Of a stretch of 50,923 nt of DNA, positions 41,646 through 49,906 are shown piece after piece. The stretch's first letter is position 1. The number at the start of each line of letters is the position of its first letter. Location of the stretch: positions 1 to 50,923 of the forward strand of contig JAUWPM010000004.1 of NCBI GenBank assembly GCA_030611585.1. Direction: 5' to 3'. A program made the position numbers and the translations under genes. Origin of the DNA: Methanosarcinales archaeon. Lineage in GTDB: Archaea; Halobacteriota; Syntropharchaeia; Alkanophagales; Methanospirareceae. The notes under the pieces are model-generated. The model was given only the letters and a program-made list of their open reading frames with translations. It was not told where the DNA came from and made no database searches.

Positions 41646-43031
41646 ATGCCCAACAAAAACACCAGAATGGAAGAATCACAGCAGATAGAATTCAAGAAAT
41701 CATTAGCAGAAAGGAAAGGAATTCTTGAAACAATTTCAGCATTCGCGAATTCTAATGGCGGGAAGATTTTTGTTGGAATAGAAGAGAACAAAGACGGTTC
41801 CGTAAAGGAAATAGTTGGAATTAGAATCAAGGGAAAAGAAATTGAGAACCTGAGTAATGAGATCAAGCAGAATACAGACCCTGTGATTTATCCCTCTATT
41901 GAGGTAAAGGAAATTGAAGGGAAATCCGTTCTGGTTGTTGAGGTAAAAGAAAGCCAGGTAAAGCCGGTATTTGCCAAGATAGATAAACTCCCTGTGGTGT
42001 TCAAGAGGGTCGGAAAGACGAATCAGAAGGCAGATGTGAATGAACTGAGGCGAATTATCTCCGATGGGAAGGAATTTCTGTGGGATTCTCAGATATGCGA
42101 GGAAGCGAGTTTAGATGATATTGATTGGGAGAAGCTTAGATGGGCCTTGAGGAAGGCAAAGACAGAGAGGAACTTGGATATTGATTTAGAGATTCCCGTA
42201 AAAGAGGCGTTAGAGAAATTAAACCTGATAAAGAATGGAAAATTGACGAATGCTGCCATTTTAGTGTTTGGAAAAGAGCCACAGAAATTCTTCTTGCAAG
42301 GAGAGGTGAGGTGTGCCAAATTTAAAGGTACCAGGGCAGTCAAACCCTTTATTGATATGAAAGTCATTCCGGGGTCCAGTTATGAGCAAATTGATGATGC
42401 GGAAAAATTCGTTTTGAATAACATCCGGAAGGCAGCGTGGACCGTTTCCGGTCAGGTGGAAAGGGAAGAGAGATGGGAATATCCACCGGATGCAATAAGG
42501 GAAGCAATTACTAATGCGGTGGCTCATAGGGATTATTCTTCTACAGCAAATGTCCATGTTTCAATCTTTGACGACCGAGTGGAGGTATGGAATCCCGGGA
42601 AGTTGCCGGAACCATTAACACCAGAAGACCTGAAGAAAGAGCACAAGTCAATTCCAATTAACCCATTAATTGCACATGCACTATTTCTGATAAAATACAT
42701 CGAGAGATGGGGAACTGGAACGAATGATATTATAAGATATTGTGCGGACTCCGGATTACCAGAACCTATCTTCAAAGAAGATGCTGGCGGGTTTGCGGTT
42801 GTACTTAGAAAATCTAAGATTCCTGAGTTATCTGAGTTAGACCTAAACGAAAGACAAAAGAAAGCCATCGAATACCTCAAGGAACACGATAGGATCACGA
42901 ATAGAGAATATCAGATTCTATGTCCTATAGTTACGAGAGAGACCCTGAGGAAGGATTTGAGTGATTTAGTAACTAAGAAAATTATAGTTAAAAGAGGTGT
43001 TAAAAGAGGTGTTTTTTATGAGTTTATATAA
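41646..43031 (+). CDS. AlbA_2 (Schlafen-like) / HATPase transcriptional-regulator-type protein
   Basis: 461 residues. The N-terminal AlbA_2 (divergent AAA_4/Schlafen core) domain has ESQQIEFKKSLAERKGILE and SAFANSNGGKIFVGIEENKD (about 9-50). The middle has GHKL-like PPDAIREAITNAVAHRDYS (about 280-298) and LPEPLTPEDLKKEHKSIPIN. A C-terminal winged helix (about 400-455) ends KKIIVKRGVKRGVFYEF. Members are common in defence islands and near toxin-antitoxin loci. A short piece of this gene is duplicated 2.3 kb downstream at 44299-44421. Confidence 0.85.
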   Translation: MPNKNTRMEESQQIEFKKSLAERKGILETISAFANSNGGKIFVGIEENKDGSVKEIVGIRIKGKEIENLSNEIKQNTDPVIYPSIEVKEIEGKSVLVVEVKESQVKPVFAKIDKLPVVFKRVGKTNQKADVNELRRIISDGKEFLWDSQICEEASLDDIDWEKLRWALRKAKTERNLDIDLEIPVKEALEKLNLIKNGKLTNAAILVFGKEPQKFFLQGEVRCAKFKGTRAVKPFIDMKVIPGSSYEQIDDAEKFVLNNIRKAAWTVSGQVEREERWEYPPDAIREAITNAVAHRDYSSTANVHVSIFDDRVEVWNPGKLPEPLTPEDLKKEHKSIPINPLIAHALFLIKYIERWGTGTNDIIRYCADSGLPEPIFKEDAGGFAVVLRKSKIPELSELDLNERQKKAIEYLKEHDRITNREYQILCPIVTRETLRKDLSDLVTKKIIVKRGVKRGVFYEFI

Positions 43032-43106
43032 ATATGCCAATTATATGCCAACTATATGCCAACTATCACAAGTGTTTAGTAAGGGGTTATGGGAGGGGAA
43101 ATAAAA

Positions 43107-44144
43107 ATGTTCAACCCAAATTTCGGCTACACGAGTAAAATAGTGAGGCTGCTCACTAGCATATCAGCATCGCGAGAGATAATTCTCAATTCGCCCATGA
43201 TTCCGAAATGGGAAGTTCACTTAAGGCACGAAGCCATGATCCACAGTGCCCATTCCTCTACGAGTATCGAGGGGAACAGGTTATCTTTAGACCAGGTAAG
43301 CGATTTAGCCTTTGGACGAGAAGTAATGGCAACTCGTAAGGACAAGCAGGAAGTTTTGAATTATCTCAAGGTACTGGAGAATCTTGACAAATTAACCGAA
43401 GGCGACAAAATTACCGAGCAGGGCATACTGAACACCCATCGAATGCTAACCGCAGAAACATTGGAAAACGCTTCTGATTGCGGAGCTTATCGAACTCGCT
43501 ACGTTGTAGTTGGGAACAGGCTAACGGGCGAGATTATTTTCCGACCACCGGAGAATGAAGAAGTGCCAAGATTGGTTAAAGAGCTAGTTGAATGGTTAAA
43601 TTCCGAGGAAGCCAAAGAACTTGACACTATTATCGCGGCGGGCGTGGCACACTATGAATTTGTCAGAATACACCCCTTTGTCGACGGAAATGGGCGAACC
43701 GCAAGGGTTCTTGCAACACTAATACTTTATCTACGCGGGTTTGACACTAAACAGTTCTTCTGCATTGATGACTACTACGATTCTGATAGACCGGCGTATT
43801 ACAGAGCGTTACAAAGCGTCAATCAAAAAACTCTGGACGTGACCAAGTGGCTGGAATATTTCGCTGAAGGCGTAGCAGTAAGCATTGATGCGGTAAAGGA
43901 AAGGGTAGTAAGGCTCAGTAGCGAGCGATTAAGAAAAGCAAAAAGAGGGCAGATTGCTTTAACTGAGCGACAGATGCAGGTTGTGGAGTTTATCAATACC
44001 GCAGGCAAAATCACCAGTGGGGACATTCAAAAAATGTTCGAAATATCCAGGCAAGCAGCCCATAAAGAGATTACGAAGTTACTGGAGTTAGATATCATCG
44101 AACAAAAGGGCGCTGGGAGAACTACCCACTACATCATGAAGTAG
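43107..44144 (+). CDS. Fic/DOC-family AMP-transferase
   Basis: The start is set at ATG 43107 because GGAGGGG lies nine bases upstream; an ATG at 43089 would put that site inside the gene. 345 residues. The inhibitory helix motif STSIEGN (about 52-58) and catalytic HPFVDGNGRTAR (from His about 189) are both intact, so it should be a self-restrained class II Fic enzyme that AMPylates protein targets. A C-terminal winged helix (ALTERQMQVVEFINTAGKI ... ISRQAAHKEITKLLELD) suggests DNA binding or target recognition. It lies 75 bases after the AlbA_2 gene. Confidence 0.92.
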   Translation: MFNPNFGYTSKIVRLLTSISASREIILNSPMIPKWEVHLRHEAMIHSAHSSTSIEGNRLSLDQVSDLAFGREVMATRKDKQEVLNYLKVLENLDKLTEGDKITEQGILNTHRMLTAETLENASDCGAYRTRYVVVGNRLTGEIIFRPPENEEVPRLVKELVEWLNSEEAKELDTIIAAGVAHYEFVRIHPFVDGNGRTARVLATLILYLRGFDTKQFFCIDDYYDSDRPAYYRALQSVNQKTLDVTKWLEYFAEGVAVSIDAVKERVVRLSSERLRKAKRGQIALTERQMQVVEFINTAGKITSGDIQKMFEISRQAAHKEITKLLELDIIEQKGAGRTTHYIMK

Positions 44145-44180
44145 GTTGACGCAAAGGTTGACGCAAAGGTTGACGCAAAT
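44145..44180 (+). repeat. three tandem 12-bp repeats after the fic stop codon
   Basis: GTTGACGCAAAG occurs three times without spacer, the third ending in T (GTTGACGCAAAT), starting one base after the TAG stop. In the fic frame they would encode VDAKVDAKVDAN. Likely slippage or the edge of an inserted fragment. Too short and too regular to be CRISPR. Confidence 0.9.
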
Positions 44181-44220
44181 GTCGCGCTCTATCTCAGTCC
44201 GAGATTTTTTTCCACGCAAC

Positions 44221-44310
44221 AATTTTCTCGGGAGTTACTTTTACGAGCTGTACGGGCTGACGCCAGAGGAAATTGCCGTCGTGGAGGGAAACTCGAAGCA
44301 AGATAGATAA
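44221..44310 (+). pseudogene. relic of the C-terminal end of a type IIG RM gene
   Basis: The frame from about 44221 reads NFLGSYFYELYGLTPEEIA followed by VVEGNSKQDR and a stop. The YELYGLTPEEIAVVE part is the characteristic end of type IIG enzymes; the intact gene at 10229-13306 ends MVYELYGLTKEEIEIV. No upstream portion survives. It is joined directly to a duplicated AlbA_2 fragment. Confidence 0.7.
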
Positions 44311-44421
44311 ACTCCCTGTGGCGTTCAAGAGGGTCGGAAAGACGAATCAGAAGGCAGATGATATTGATTGGGAGAAGCTTAGATGGGTCTTGAGGAAGGC
44401 AGAGGCAGAGAGGAACTTGGA
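44299..44421 (+). pseudogene. truncated duplicate of the AlbA_2 gene with internal deletion
   Basis: 44299-44360 matches 41975-42036 (61/62) and 44361-44421 matches 42118-42178 (about 58/61). The 81 bases between the two source blocks are missing; both break points carry AGATG, so the deletion looks microhomology-mediated. The copy is out of any useful frame. The remaining stretch to 44504 shows no gene. Confidence 0.9.
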
Positions 44422-44504
44422 AAATGATTAGCTATATTTTCGGGTGGAATGGATGCGATTGACTGTATCTTACTGCCTCATTACTATTACTGTTCCGCCA
44501 ACTA

Positions 44505-45395
44505 TTATTTCTTCCTTCGCTCTTTCTCAGCCTTCCCAGCCTCTTTCTTCTCTTTCTGCATCTGACGAATCAAGTCCACACCCGCCGGGTCTAACGACTT
44601 CGCATCTATAAAGTCCCACTGCCGTGCGCTTTCAAATACCTCCTTACCAAAATCAGTGTGCACGATCACGGTTGACGCACCCGCCGGTGAGCCGATCGAG
44701 CCAACGCTGAGGTCCGAGAACCGTCCGGTCAGATCTTCGCAGATCTTACAGCCATCCCGTTCCTTACCTTCGCAGAACAGCCCGACTCGTAATCGCACAA
44801 CAGACGAGAAATTATGTGCATTGTGCGTGCTGCGCCCCACAACGAGCATCTTCTCGTACGCAGCCATCTGGCACGGCGTTCCCACTATAGCGACAGACCA
44901 GAGCCCGTAGTTCAGAATGGCATCCGCGATACCCGTCAGTGCCGCTGCCGATTCGTAGGTGCCGCCTGCGCTCTCAATCAACCCTGCCTTATTCATCGCA
45001 ATGCGCACCTCCGGCATCGCGCCTTCCTTATCAGCAACGGTTACCGCGCCCTCCACGAGCGCATCGGCAAGTGCAGATGCAAGCAATGACGTAACCACTC
45101 CGCCATCCGAACACGCATTCTTTATCTCCTCATCTTTACTCACAACTTCATAAATCTCTTCCACGCCTTCCCGTAACTCCAGCTTCTCTACTCGAGGGCA
45201 TTGATAATAGCAGTAGCCGCAATTCACCGGGCACTGCAGCCCCTCGCCTATCACTGGCCTTTCCGCAGAGAAATCCATACTGAGATAACCGAGATCGAGC
45301 AACCTGCACGTAGTAACACAACCACCGCACAGTGCGCATTTACCCTTATCTATCACTTCTCTCTCCAAATCGCTGAAATCCTTTCTCTCCTCCAT
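44505..45395 (-). CDS. FrhB/FdhB-like F420-linked iron-sulfur flavoprotein
   Basis: 296 residues. Two N-terminal cysteine clusters, CALCGGCVTTC (C20-C30) and CPVNCGYCYYQCP, suggest two [4Fe-4S] centres. The following domain has ACSDGGVVTSLLASALADALVEGAV, EVRIAMNKAGLIESAGGTYES and IVGTPCQMAAYEKM, hallmarks of the coenzyme F420 hydrogenase/dehydrogenase beta-subunit family, which moves electrons between F420 and an Fe-S partner. No hydrogenase or formate dehydrogenase alpha subunit is adjacent, so the partner is unknown. A Lys/Glu-rich tail ends the chain. Confidence 0.88.
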   Translation of the reverse strand: MEERKDFSDLEREVIDKGKCALCGGCVTTCRLLDLGYLSMDFSAERPVIGEGLQCPVNCGYCYYQCPRVEKLELREGVEEIYEVVSKDEEIKNACSDGGVVTSLLASALADALVEGAVTVADKEGAMPEVRIAMNKAGLIESAGGTYESAAALTGIADAILNYGLWSVAIVGTPCQMAAYEKMLVVGRSTHNAHNFSSVVRLRVGLFCEGKERDGCKICEDLTGRFSDLSVGSIGSPAGASTVIVHTDFGKEVFESARQWDFIDAKSLDPAGVDLIRQMQKEKKEAGKAEKERRKK

Positions 45396-45480
45396 TTTCC
45401 AGTCCTTCCTTCTGTCTTGTTTTGTTTAGTTGGTTTAACTAATACCATAACCATGCCGCCCGGCATATAAAAAGTTTCAT

Positions 45481-46398
45481 TCACGTTCCTTTCATCATTT
45501 CTATTATCTCGCACGCCTTGCAAATGCTTGATGCTGATGCGTCGCCACATCGTTCACACCGCAAAAGCTTTTTATCTTGTTGCGCTCTCGGCAGAAATTC
45601 CGATAGCCGTTCGTAGCCTCGCATCACCGAATATTTTGTCCCCGGATACTTTCTCTCAAACTCGTTCAGCATCTTCTTCACCGTGAACCGGAAAGAACGC
45701 GTAGCGTAAGGGCAACCGGCGGTGATTATCGGTATGCCCACTAAAATCGCATACAGTGCAACTTCCTTCTCCGGCACGGCTTGTAACGGTTTAATTCGCG
45801 GGACGAACTCCGCTCTACGTCCGTAAAGCCGTCCTAAACGCGCTATGTCACCGCGTAGATAATTGATTAAAATCGTCTGCACTTCGTCGTCTAAGTTATG
45901 CGCAGTTGCAACCTTCGTAGCGCCCAACTCCTTCGCTTTTCGGTCTATCAGCTTCCGCCGCAGGACGCCACAAAACGTGCACGGCGCCTGCTCGAATTTC
46001 TTTGATACGATCTCGTCAAGCGTAAACCCGAACTCCTGCTCAAAAGAAAATCGATAAAAATTTATCCCCAACCCCTTTGCTACCTTTTCCGCATTTCTGA
46101 GCGTTATCGAACGAAATCCGCTTATCCCTTCATCCACCGCAATCGCAAAGAATTCCAGATCGTTTCTATTATGAAATATCTTTTTGAAGATATAGAGAAG
46201 CGCAGAGCTGTCCTTTCCACCGCTCAGCGCCACCGCAATCTTATCCCCGCGCTCTACCATCAACTGCTTCCGCATCGCCCTTTTTACCTTTCGCTCTACG
46301 TCCTCAACGAAATGGGCTTCGCATAGGTGCAGTCCCGAGTATTTCTGATGGACGATTGCGGTATTATTGCATTTGCCCTTGCTGCATCTGCATCTCAC
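45481..46398 (-). CDS. ncsA: tRNA 2-thiolation enzyme, TtuA/NcsA (CTU1) family
   Basis: 305 residues of the TtcA/TtuA ATP-pyrophosphatase group that thiolates tRNA uridines. N-terminal zinc site C3, C5, C10, C26 with H29; PP-loop SGGKDS at 59-64; catalytic-cluster region CTFCGVLRRKLIDRKAKELG (about 137-156) with its CxxC, plus GCPYATRSFR; and a C-terminal zinc ribbon CERCGDASASSICKACE. Whether the position is U34 or U54 cannot be decided here. It is divergent from acd. Confidence 0.92.
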   Translation of the reverse strand: MRCRCSKGKCNNTAIVHQKYSGLHLCEAHFVEDVERKVKRAMRKQLMVERGDKIAVALSGGKDSSALLYIFKKIFHNRNDLEFFAIAVDEGISGFRSITLRNAEKVAKGLGINFYRFSFEQEFGFTLDEIVSKKFEQAPCTFCGVLRRKLIDRKAKELGATKVATAHNLDDEVQTILINYLRGDIARLGRLYGRRAEFVPRIKPLQAVPEKEVALYAILVGIPIITAGCPYATRSFRFTVKKMLNEFERKYPGTKYSVMRGYERLSEFLPRAQQDKKLLRCERCGDASASSICKACEIIEMMKGT

Positions 46399-46468
46399 GG
46401 TCAGTCACTTTGTATTCGTATATTCTCAGAAGATACTAAATCCTAAGGGTTATAATGTTAATTTTGAG

Positions 46469-48601
46469 ATGAGTAATGAAACGGAAACGCATTTGGATAT
46501 AAGTGGTATTTTCAATCCTGAGAGCATAGCAGTGGTAGGAGCAACACCAAAAGAAGGAAAAATCGGGAATACTCTGCTTAAAAATATAAGCTCATTTAGA
46601 AGGGGTAAAGCGAAAGATAAAGATAAAGCGAGAGTGAGAATTTATGCGGTAAATCCAAAGTATGCTGAAATTTTTGATGTTAAGTGCTATCCGTCAGTTT
46701 CACGAATTGAAGAAGCAGTGGAGCTTGCTGTTGTAGCAGTTCCTGCAGTAAGCGTTCCAGAAGTCCTTGAGCAGTGCGGGGAAAAAGGGATAAAGAACGT
46801 GGTTGTTATCTCTGCGGGCTTTAAAGAGGCGGGGAGGGAAGGCGCTGTGCTCGAATCCGAACTTATCAGAATAAGTAATGAATACGGCTTAAATCTCGTG
46901 GGTCCAAACTGTTTGGGAATATTAAACACGCATGTCGGCTTAAATGCTACATTCGGTAAAACTATACCAGCGAGGGGAAATGTAGCGTTCTTGAGCCAAT
47001 CCGGAGCTTTCGCGTTGGCCGTTATTGACTGGGCAAAAGAGGCGAATGTGGGCTTTAGTAAGGTTGTTTCCTTAGGTAACAAAGCGGTTCTCGACGAATG
47101 CGACTTTATAGAATTCCTCGCTGAGGACGATGAAACGGAAGTGATAACGATGTATCTCGAGGACGTTAGAGATGGCAGGAGATTTATGGATGTTGTGAGG
47201 CGGATCACGAAAACAAAGCCGGTGGTAGTGATGAAGAGCGGGAGGACAGAAGCGGGAGCGAAAGCAGCTTCGAGCCATACGGGAAGCATAGCGGGCAGTT
47301 CCGAAGCTTTCAGCACGGCGTTTCAGCAAGCAGGCGTGGTGGAAGTGAACTCAATTAATGATCTGTTTGATTTCTCGCTTACACTGTCGAGAATCCGTGG
47401 CATAAAGGGCGGAATAGCGATTGTAACCAATTCGGGAGGACCAGGGGTTATGGCTGCCGATGCGATAGAAGAATCCGGGCTTGTGCTTGCTGCTTTTAAT
47501 AGAGAGACGATCGAGAAACTCCGTGATTTGAGGGTTGCGAATTTTTATAATCCCGTTGACATAATGGGGGATGCCGATTCGGATAAATTCGGAACCGCTC
47601 TTGGTATCGTAGCAGCCGACGAGAATGTGGGTGCAATAATCGCTATACTCTCGCCAACCGCGCCGATCGAATTCGACAAAGCCGGGGATTATGTGCTGGA
47701 CTTGACCGAAAAGAAGCCGATTATCCCGGTGTTTATGGGTGGTGAGACGGTTATGCAACCGGTGGAACGGTTTAAAAAGCGTGGTATCACAAACTACTTC
47801 GACCCTGTAAGAGCAGTAAAAGCACTCTACGCAGTCGCGAAATATAGTGCGAGTAGGGAGAAAGTATATGCTCCACCGCCTTACTTCAAAGTTGATAGGA
47901 ACGCCATTGAGAAGTTAATGGAGCTTATAGAAAGAGAAGAACCAAAACTGGGCATAGGGGCCGATGGATTTAAAGTGTTAGAAACGTATGGGATTCCAGT
48001 GCCTTCGTATGGCAAGGCGGAAACGGCAGAGGAAGCACTTGAAATCGCAGACCGGATAGGCTACCCCGTGAGTATGAAAATTGTTTCTCCGGATATAGTT
48101 CATAAGACGGACGTAGGTTGTGTAAAGCTGAACGTGGAAAGAGAAGGAGTAAAAGAAGCGTTCTTTGAAATCCTGCACCGGGCTGAGAAATACACAAGTG
48201 CGGGGCGAATAGATGGTATTCTTGTTCAGCAGATGGTTGCGGGGGGAAAGGAAGTGATAGTGGGTATGAAGCGAGACACGCATTTCGGACCGTTGATAAT
48301 GTTTGGACTGGGCGGTATTTACGTGGAGGTCTTCAAAGACGTTTCGTTCAGAATTGCACCGCTGAGTAAGGAAGATGCAATGGAGATGATTAAAAGCGTT
48401 AAGGCTTACAGGTTATTACGGGGTGTAAGAGGGGAGCAAATGTCAGATATAGAATCGTTAGTAAATGTTTTGCTCAGGTTTTCACAGCTCTGTATGGACT
48501 TCCCGGAGATACTTGAAGCTGATTTGAATCCGGTTAAGGTATTTGAGCAGGGCAAAGGTTGCTGTGCAATAGATTTGAAGATGGTCCTACGAACAAGATG
48601 A
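46469..48601 (+). CDS. acd: ADP-forming acetyl/acyl-CoA synthetase, fused alpha-beta
   Basis: Converts acyl-CoA, ADP and phosphate to acid, CoA and ATP, or the reverse. The start is set at ATG 46469 (MSNETETHLDIS); the frame is open farther left but would overlap ncsA. About 710 residues. CoA-binding FNPESIAVVGATPKEGKIGN (about 14-33), phosphohistidine loop ASSHTGSIAGSSEAF (about 268), TNSGGPGVMAADA (about 320-345), then a C-terminal ATP-grasp beta part with GIPVPSYGKAETAEEALEIA, HKTDVGCVKLNV and LEADLNPVKVF. It is transcribed toward a DRTGG protein; a terminator follows. Confidence 0.93.
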   Translation: MSNETETHLDISGIFNPESIAVVGATPKEGKIGNTLLKNISSFRRGKAKDKDKARVRIYAVNPKYAEIFDVKCYPSVSRIEEAVELAVVAVPAVSVPEVLEQCGEKGIKNVVVISAGFKEAGREGAVLESELIRISNEYGLNLVGPNCLGILNTHVGLNATFGKTIPARGNVAFLSQSGAFALAVIDWAKEANVGFSKVVSLGNKAVLDECDFIEFLAEDDETEVITMYLEDVRDGRRFMDVVRRITKTKPVVVMKSGRTEAGAKAASSHTGSIAGSSEAFSTAFQQAGVVEVNSINDLFDFSLTLSRIRGIKGGIAIVTNSGGPGVMAADAIEESGLVLAAFNRETIEKLRDLRVANFYNPVDIMGDADSDKFGTALGIVAADENVGAIIAILSPTAPIEFDKAGDYVLDLTEKKPIIPVFMGGETVMQPVERFKKRGITNYFDPVRAVKALYAVAKYSASREKVYAPPPYFKVDRNAIEKLMELIEREEPKLGIGADGFKVLETYGIPVPSYGKAETAEEALEIADRIGYPVSMKIVSPDIVHKTDVGCVKLNVEREGVKEAFFEILHRAEKYTSAGRIDGILVQQMVAGGKEVIVGMKRDTHFGPLIMFGLGGIYVEVFKDVSFRIAPLSKEDAMEMIKSVKAYRLLRGVRGEQMSDIESLVNVLLRFSQLCMDFPEILEADLNPVKVFEQGKGCCAIDLKMVLRTR

Positions 48602-48627
48602 GAGTATAACAATAAATTCTTTTGATA

Positions 48628-48656
48628 AACCTTTTCTTTCTAAGAAAAGGTTTTTT
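48628..48656 (+). terminator. strong hairpin terminator after acd
   Basis: An 11-bp perfect stem AACCTTTTCTT (48628-48638) pairs with AAGAAAAGGTT (48642-48652), loop TCT, continued by a T run. A second weak hairpin TTCTTTTAAAAAGAA follows near 48666-48680, just ahead of the next start. Its sequence resembles the R1/R2 repeats. Confidence 0.75.
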
Positions 48657-48689
48657 AGTAAATGTTTCTTTTAAAAAGAAAAGTTCAAG

Positions 48690-49757
48690 ATGAAAAGCCT
48701 ACTTGTATCATCCGTGGAAGAGTATTCAGGAAAGAGTGCGGTGATAATCGCCTTAGGGCTGATACTGCGTGATAAGGGCTTCAAAGTCGGCTACTTCAAA
48801 CCTTTTGGCGTGGGAACCACCCGGATAGGAGGCGACCAGCTCGTTGACGAAGATGCATACAATACCGCATGCGTGTTGGATACCGGAGACGATATGGAAG
48901 ATGTATGCCCAATCAAACTCGACAGCCCGTACGTGGAATTTATTTGTTCCGCGGCAGCAGACCCTGAGGAATTAAAGAAGAGAGTTAGAGATTCGTACAA
49001 TAGAATCTCCGCAGATAAGGATATAGTCCTTGTGGAGGGCGCAGTAGAGTATAAAGTAGGAAGGGCTTTGGGACTTTGTGACCCTGACGTTTCATCCGCA
49101 CTGGATTTAGAAGTACTCATGGTGGTGAAATACACGAACGATTTCGTTATTGACCGGATTCTGACTGCGAGAGAACTCTTCGGCGAACGGCTTAAGTTCG
49201 TTCTATTCAATCAACTCGCAGGCTATAAGAAGACGTATATCGAGAGTATCGTAGAGAGATTTTTAAAACCAAACGGTATGGATCTGATTGGTGTATTGCC
49301 TCATGATCCGCTTCTTGCCGGTTTGTTTGCAACTGAAATCGCCGATGCTTTGAATGGCGAATGGCTTGTTAAGCCTAAGCCCGGGGAAGACGTAATTATC
49401 GAGGAGTTCTTGATCGGTGCGATGTCCCCACCGTCAGCATTGAAATATTTCAGACGTGTGAGGCAGGCGGCATTGGTAACCGGTGGAGACCGGGCGGATT
49501 TGCAAAATCTCGCATTGGAGACGGGAAATATAAAATGCGTTCTGCTGACCGGTAATTTAGAACCGCCGGGAACGATGCTGGGAAAGGCAGAAGAGAAAGG
49601 CGTGCCGGTTATCATGGTTGCGGACGATACGCTCACGACGGTGGAGAAATTGGATGAGGTATTCGGTAAAGCGAGGATAAAGGGCGAAGTGAAGATAAGG
49701 AAGATTAAAGAACTTGTCGAACGGTTTGTTGATTTAGAGAAACTGCTGGATGCTTGA
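48690..49757 (+). CDS. BioD-like P-loop + DRTGG-domain protein
   Basis: 355 residues. The N-terminal about 220 form a dethiobiotin-synthetase-like P-loop domain: LLVSSVEEYSGKSAVIIALG (3-22), VGYFKPFGVGTTR, IVLVEGAVEYKVGRALGL. The C-terminal about 120 form a DRTGG domain (ALVTGGDRADLQNLALETG, PVIMVADDTLTTVEKLDEVF). The arrangement is the N-terminal part of long phosphotransacetylases without the Pta catalytic domain. Placed behind acd, it may sense or regulate acetyl-CoA/acetate flux; this role is inferred. Confidence 0.85.
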   Translation: MKSLLVSSVEEYSGKSAVIIALGLILRDKGFKVGYFKPFGVGTTRIGGDQLVDEDAYNTACVLDTGDDMEDVCPIKLDSPYVEFICSAAADPEELKKRVRDSYNRISADKDIVLVEGAVEYKVGRALGLCDPDVSSALDLEVLMVVKYTNDFVIDRILTARELFGERLKFVLFNQLAGYKKTYIESIVERFLKPNGMDLIGVLPHDPLLAGLFATEIADALNGEWLVKPKPGEDVIIEEFLIGAMSPPSALKYFRRVRQAALVTGGDRADLQNLALETGNIKCVLLTGNLEPPGTMLGKAEEKGVPVIMVADDTLTTVEKLDEVFGKARIKGEVKIRKIKELVERFVDLEKLLDA

Positions 49758-49759
49758 AA

Positions 49760-49880
49760 TCACCCAACACCACTCTGCTGAAGTGCCAGATAAATATCCC
49801 GCAACCCGGTCGTGTCGTAATGAATTGAACTGCGATCGCACCTAAGACAAGCCCCATCATCCGCGTGTAGAATATATAAA
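49760..49880 (-). pseudogene. C-terminal relic of a MarC-family membrane protein
   Basis: The minus strand reads YTRMMGLVLGAIAVQFITT, then shifts frame and continues GLRDIYLALQQSGVG-stop (TGA at 49762-49760). MarC proteins end with an MGLxLxAIAVQ helix of this kind. The frame break coincides with a perfect 5-bp tandem duplication (GTCGT twice, 49809-49818). No upstream part of marC survives and the HAD gene promoter now occupies the right end. Confidence 0.65.
49871..49880 (+). promoter_or_regulatory. TATA promoter of the HAD phosphatase gene
   Basis: AATATATAAA at 49871-49880 lies 27-36 bases before ATG 49907, predicting a leaderless or nearly leaderless transcript. It overlaps the far end of the marC relic, so it either arose within or was brought next to the decayed gene. 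Confidence 0.6.
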
Positions 49881-49906
49881 GCCTGAAACTTAGGTACTTA
49901 CATACA

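Noticed and set aside
46367-46468. Longer start for acd
   Set aside because: It overlaps the ncsA start on the other strand; acd homologues begin just before the CoA-binding FNPESIAVVG block.
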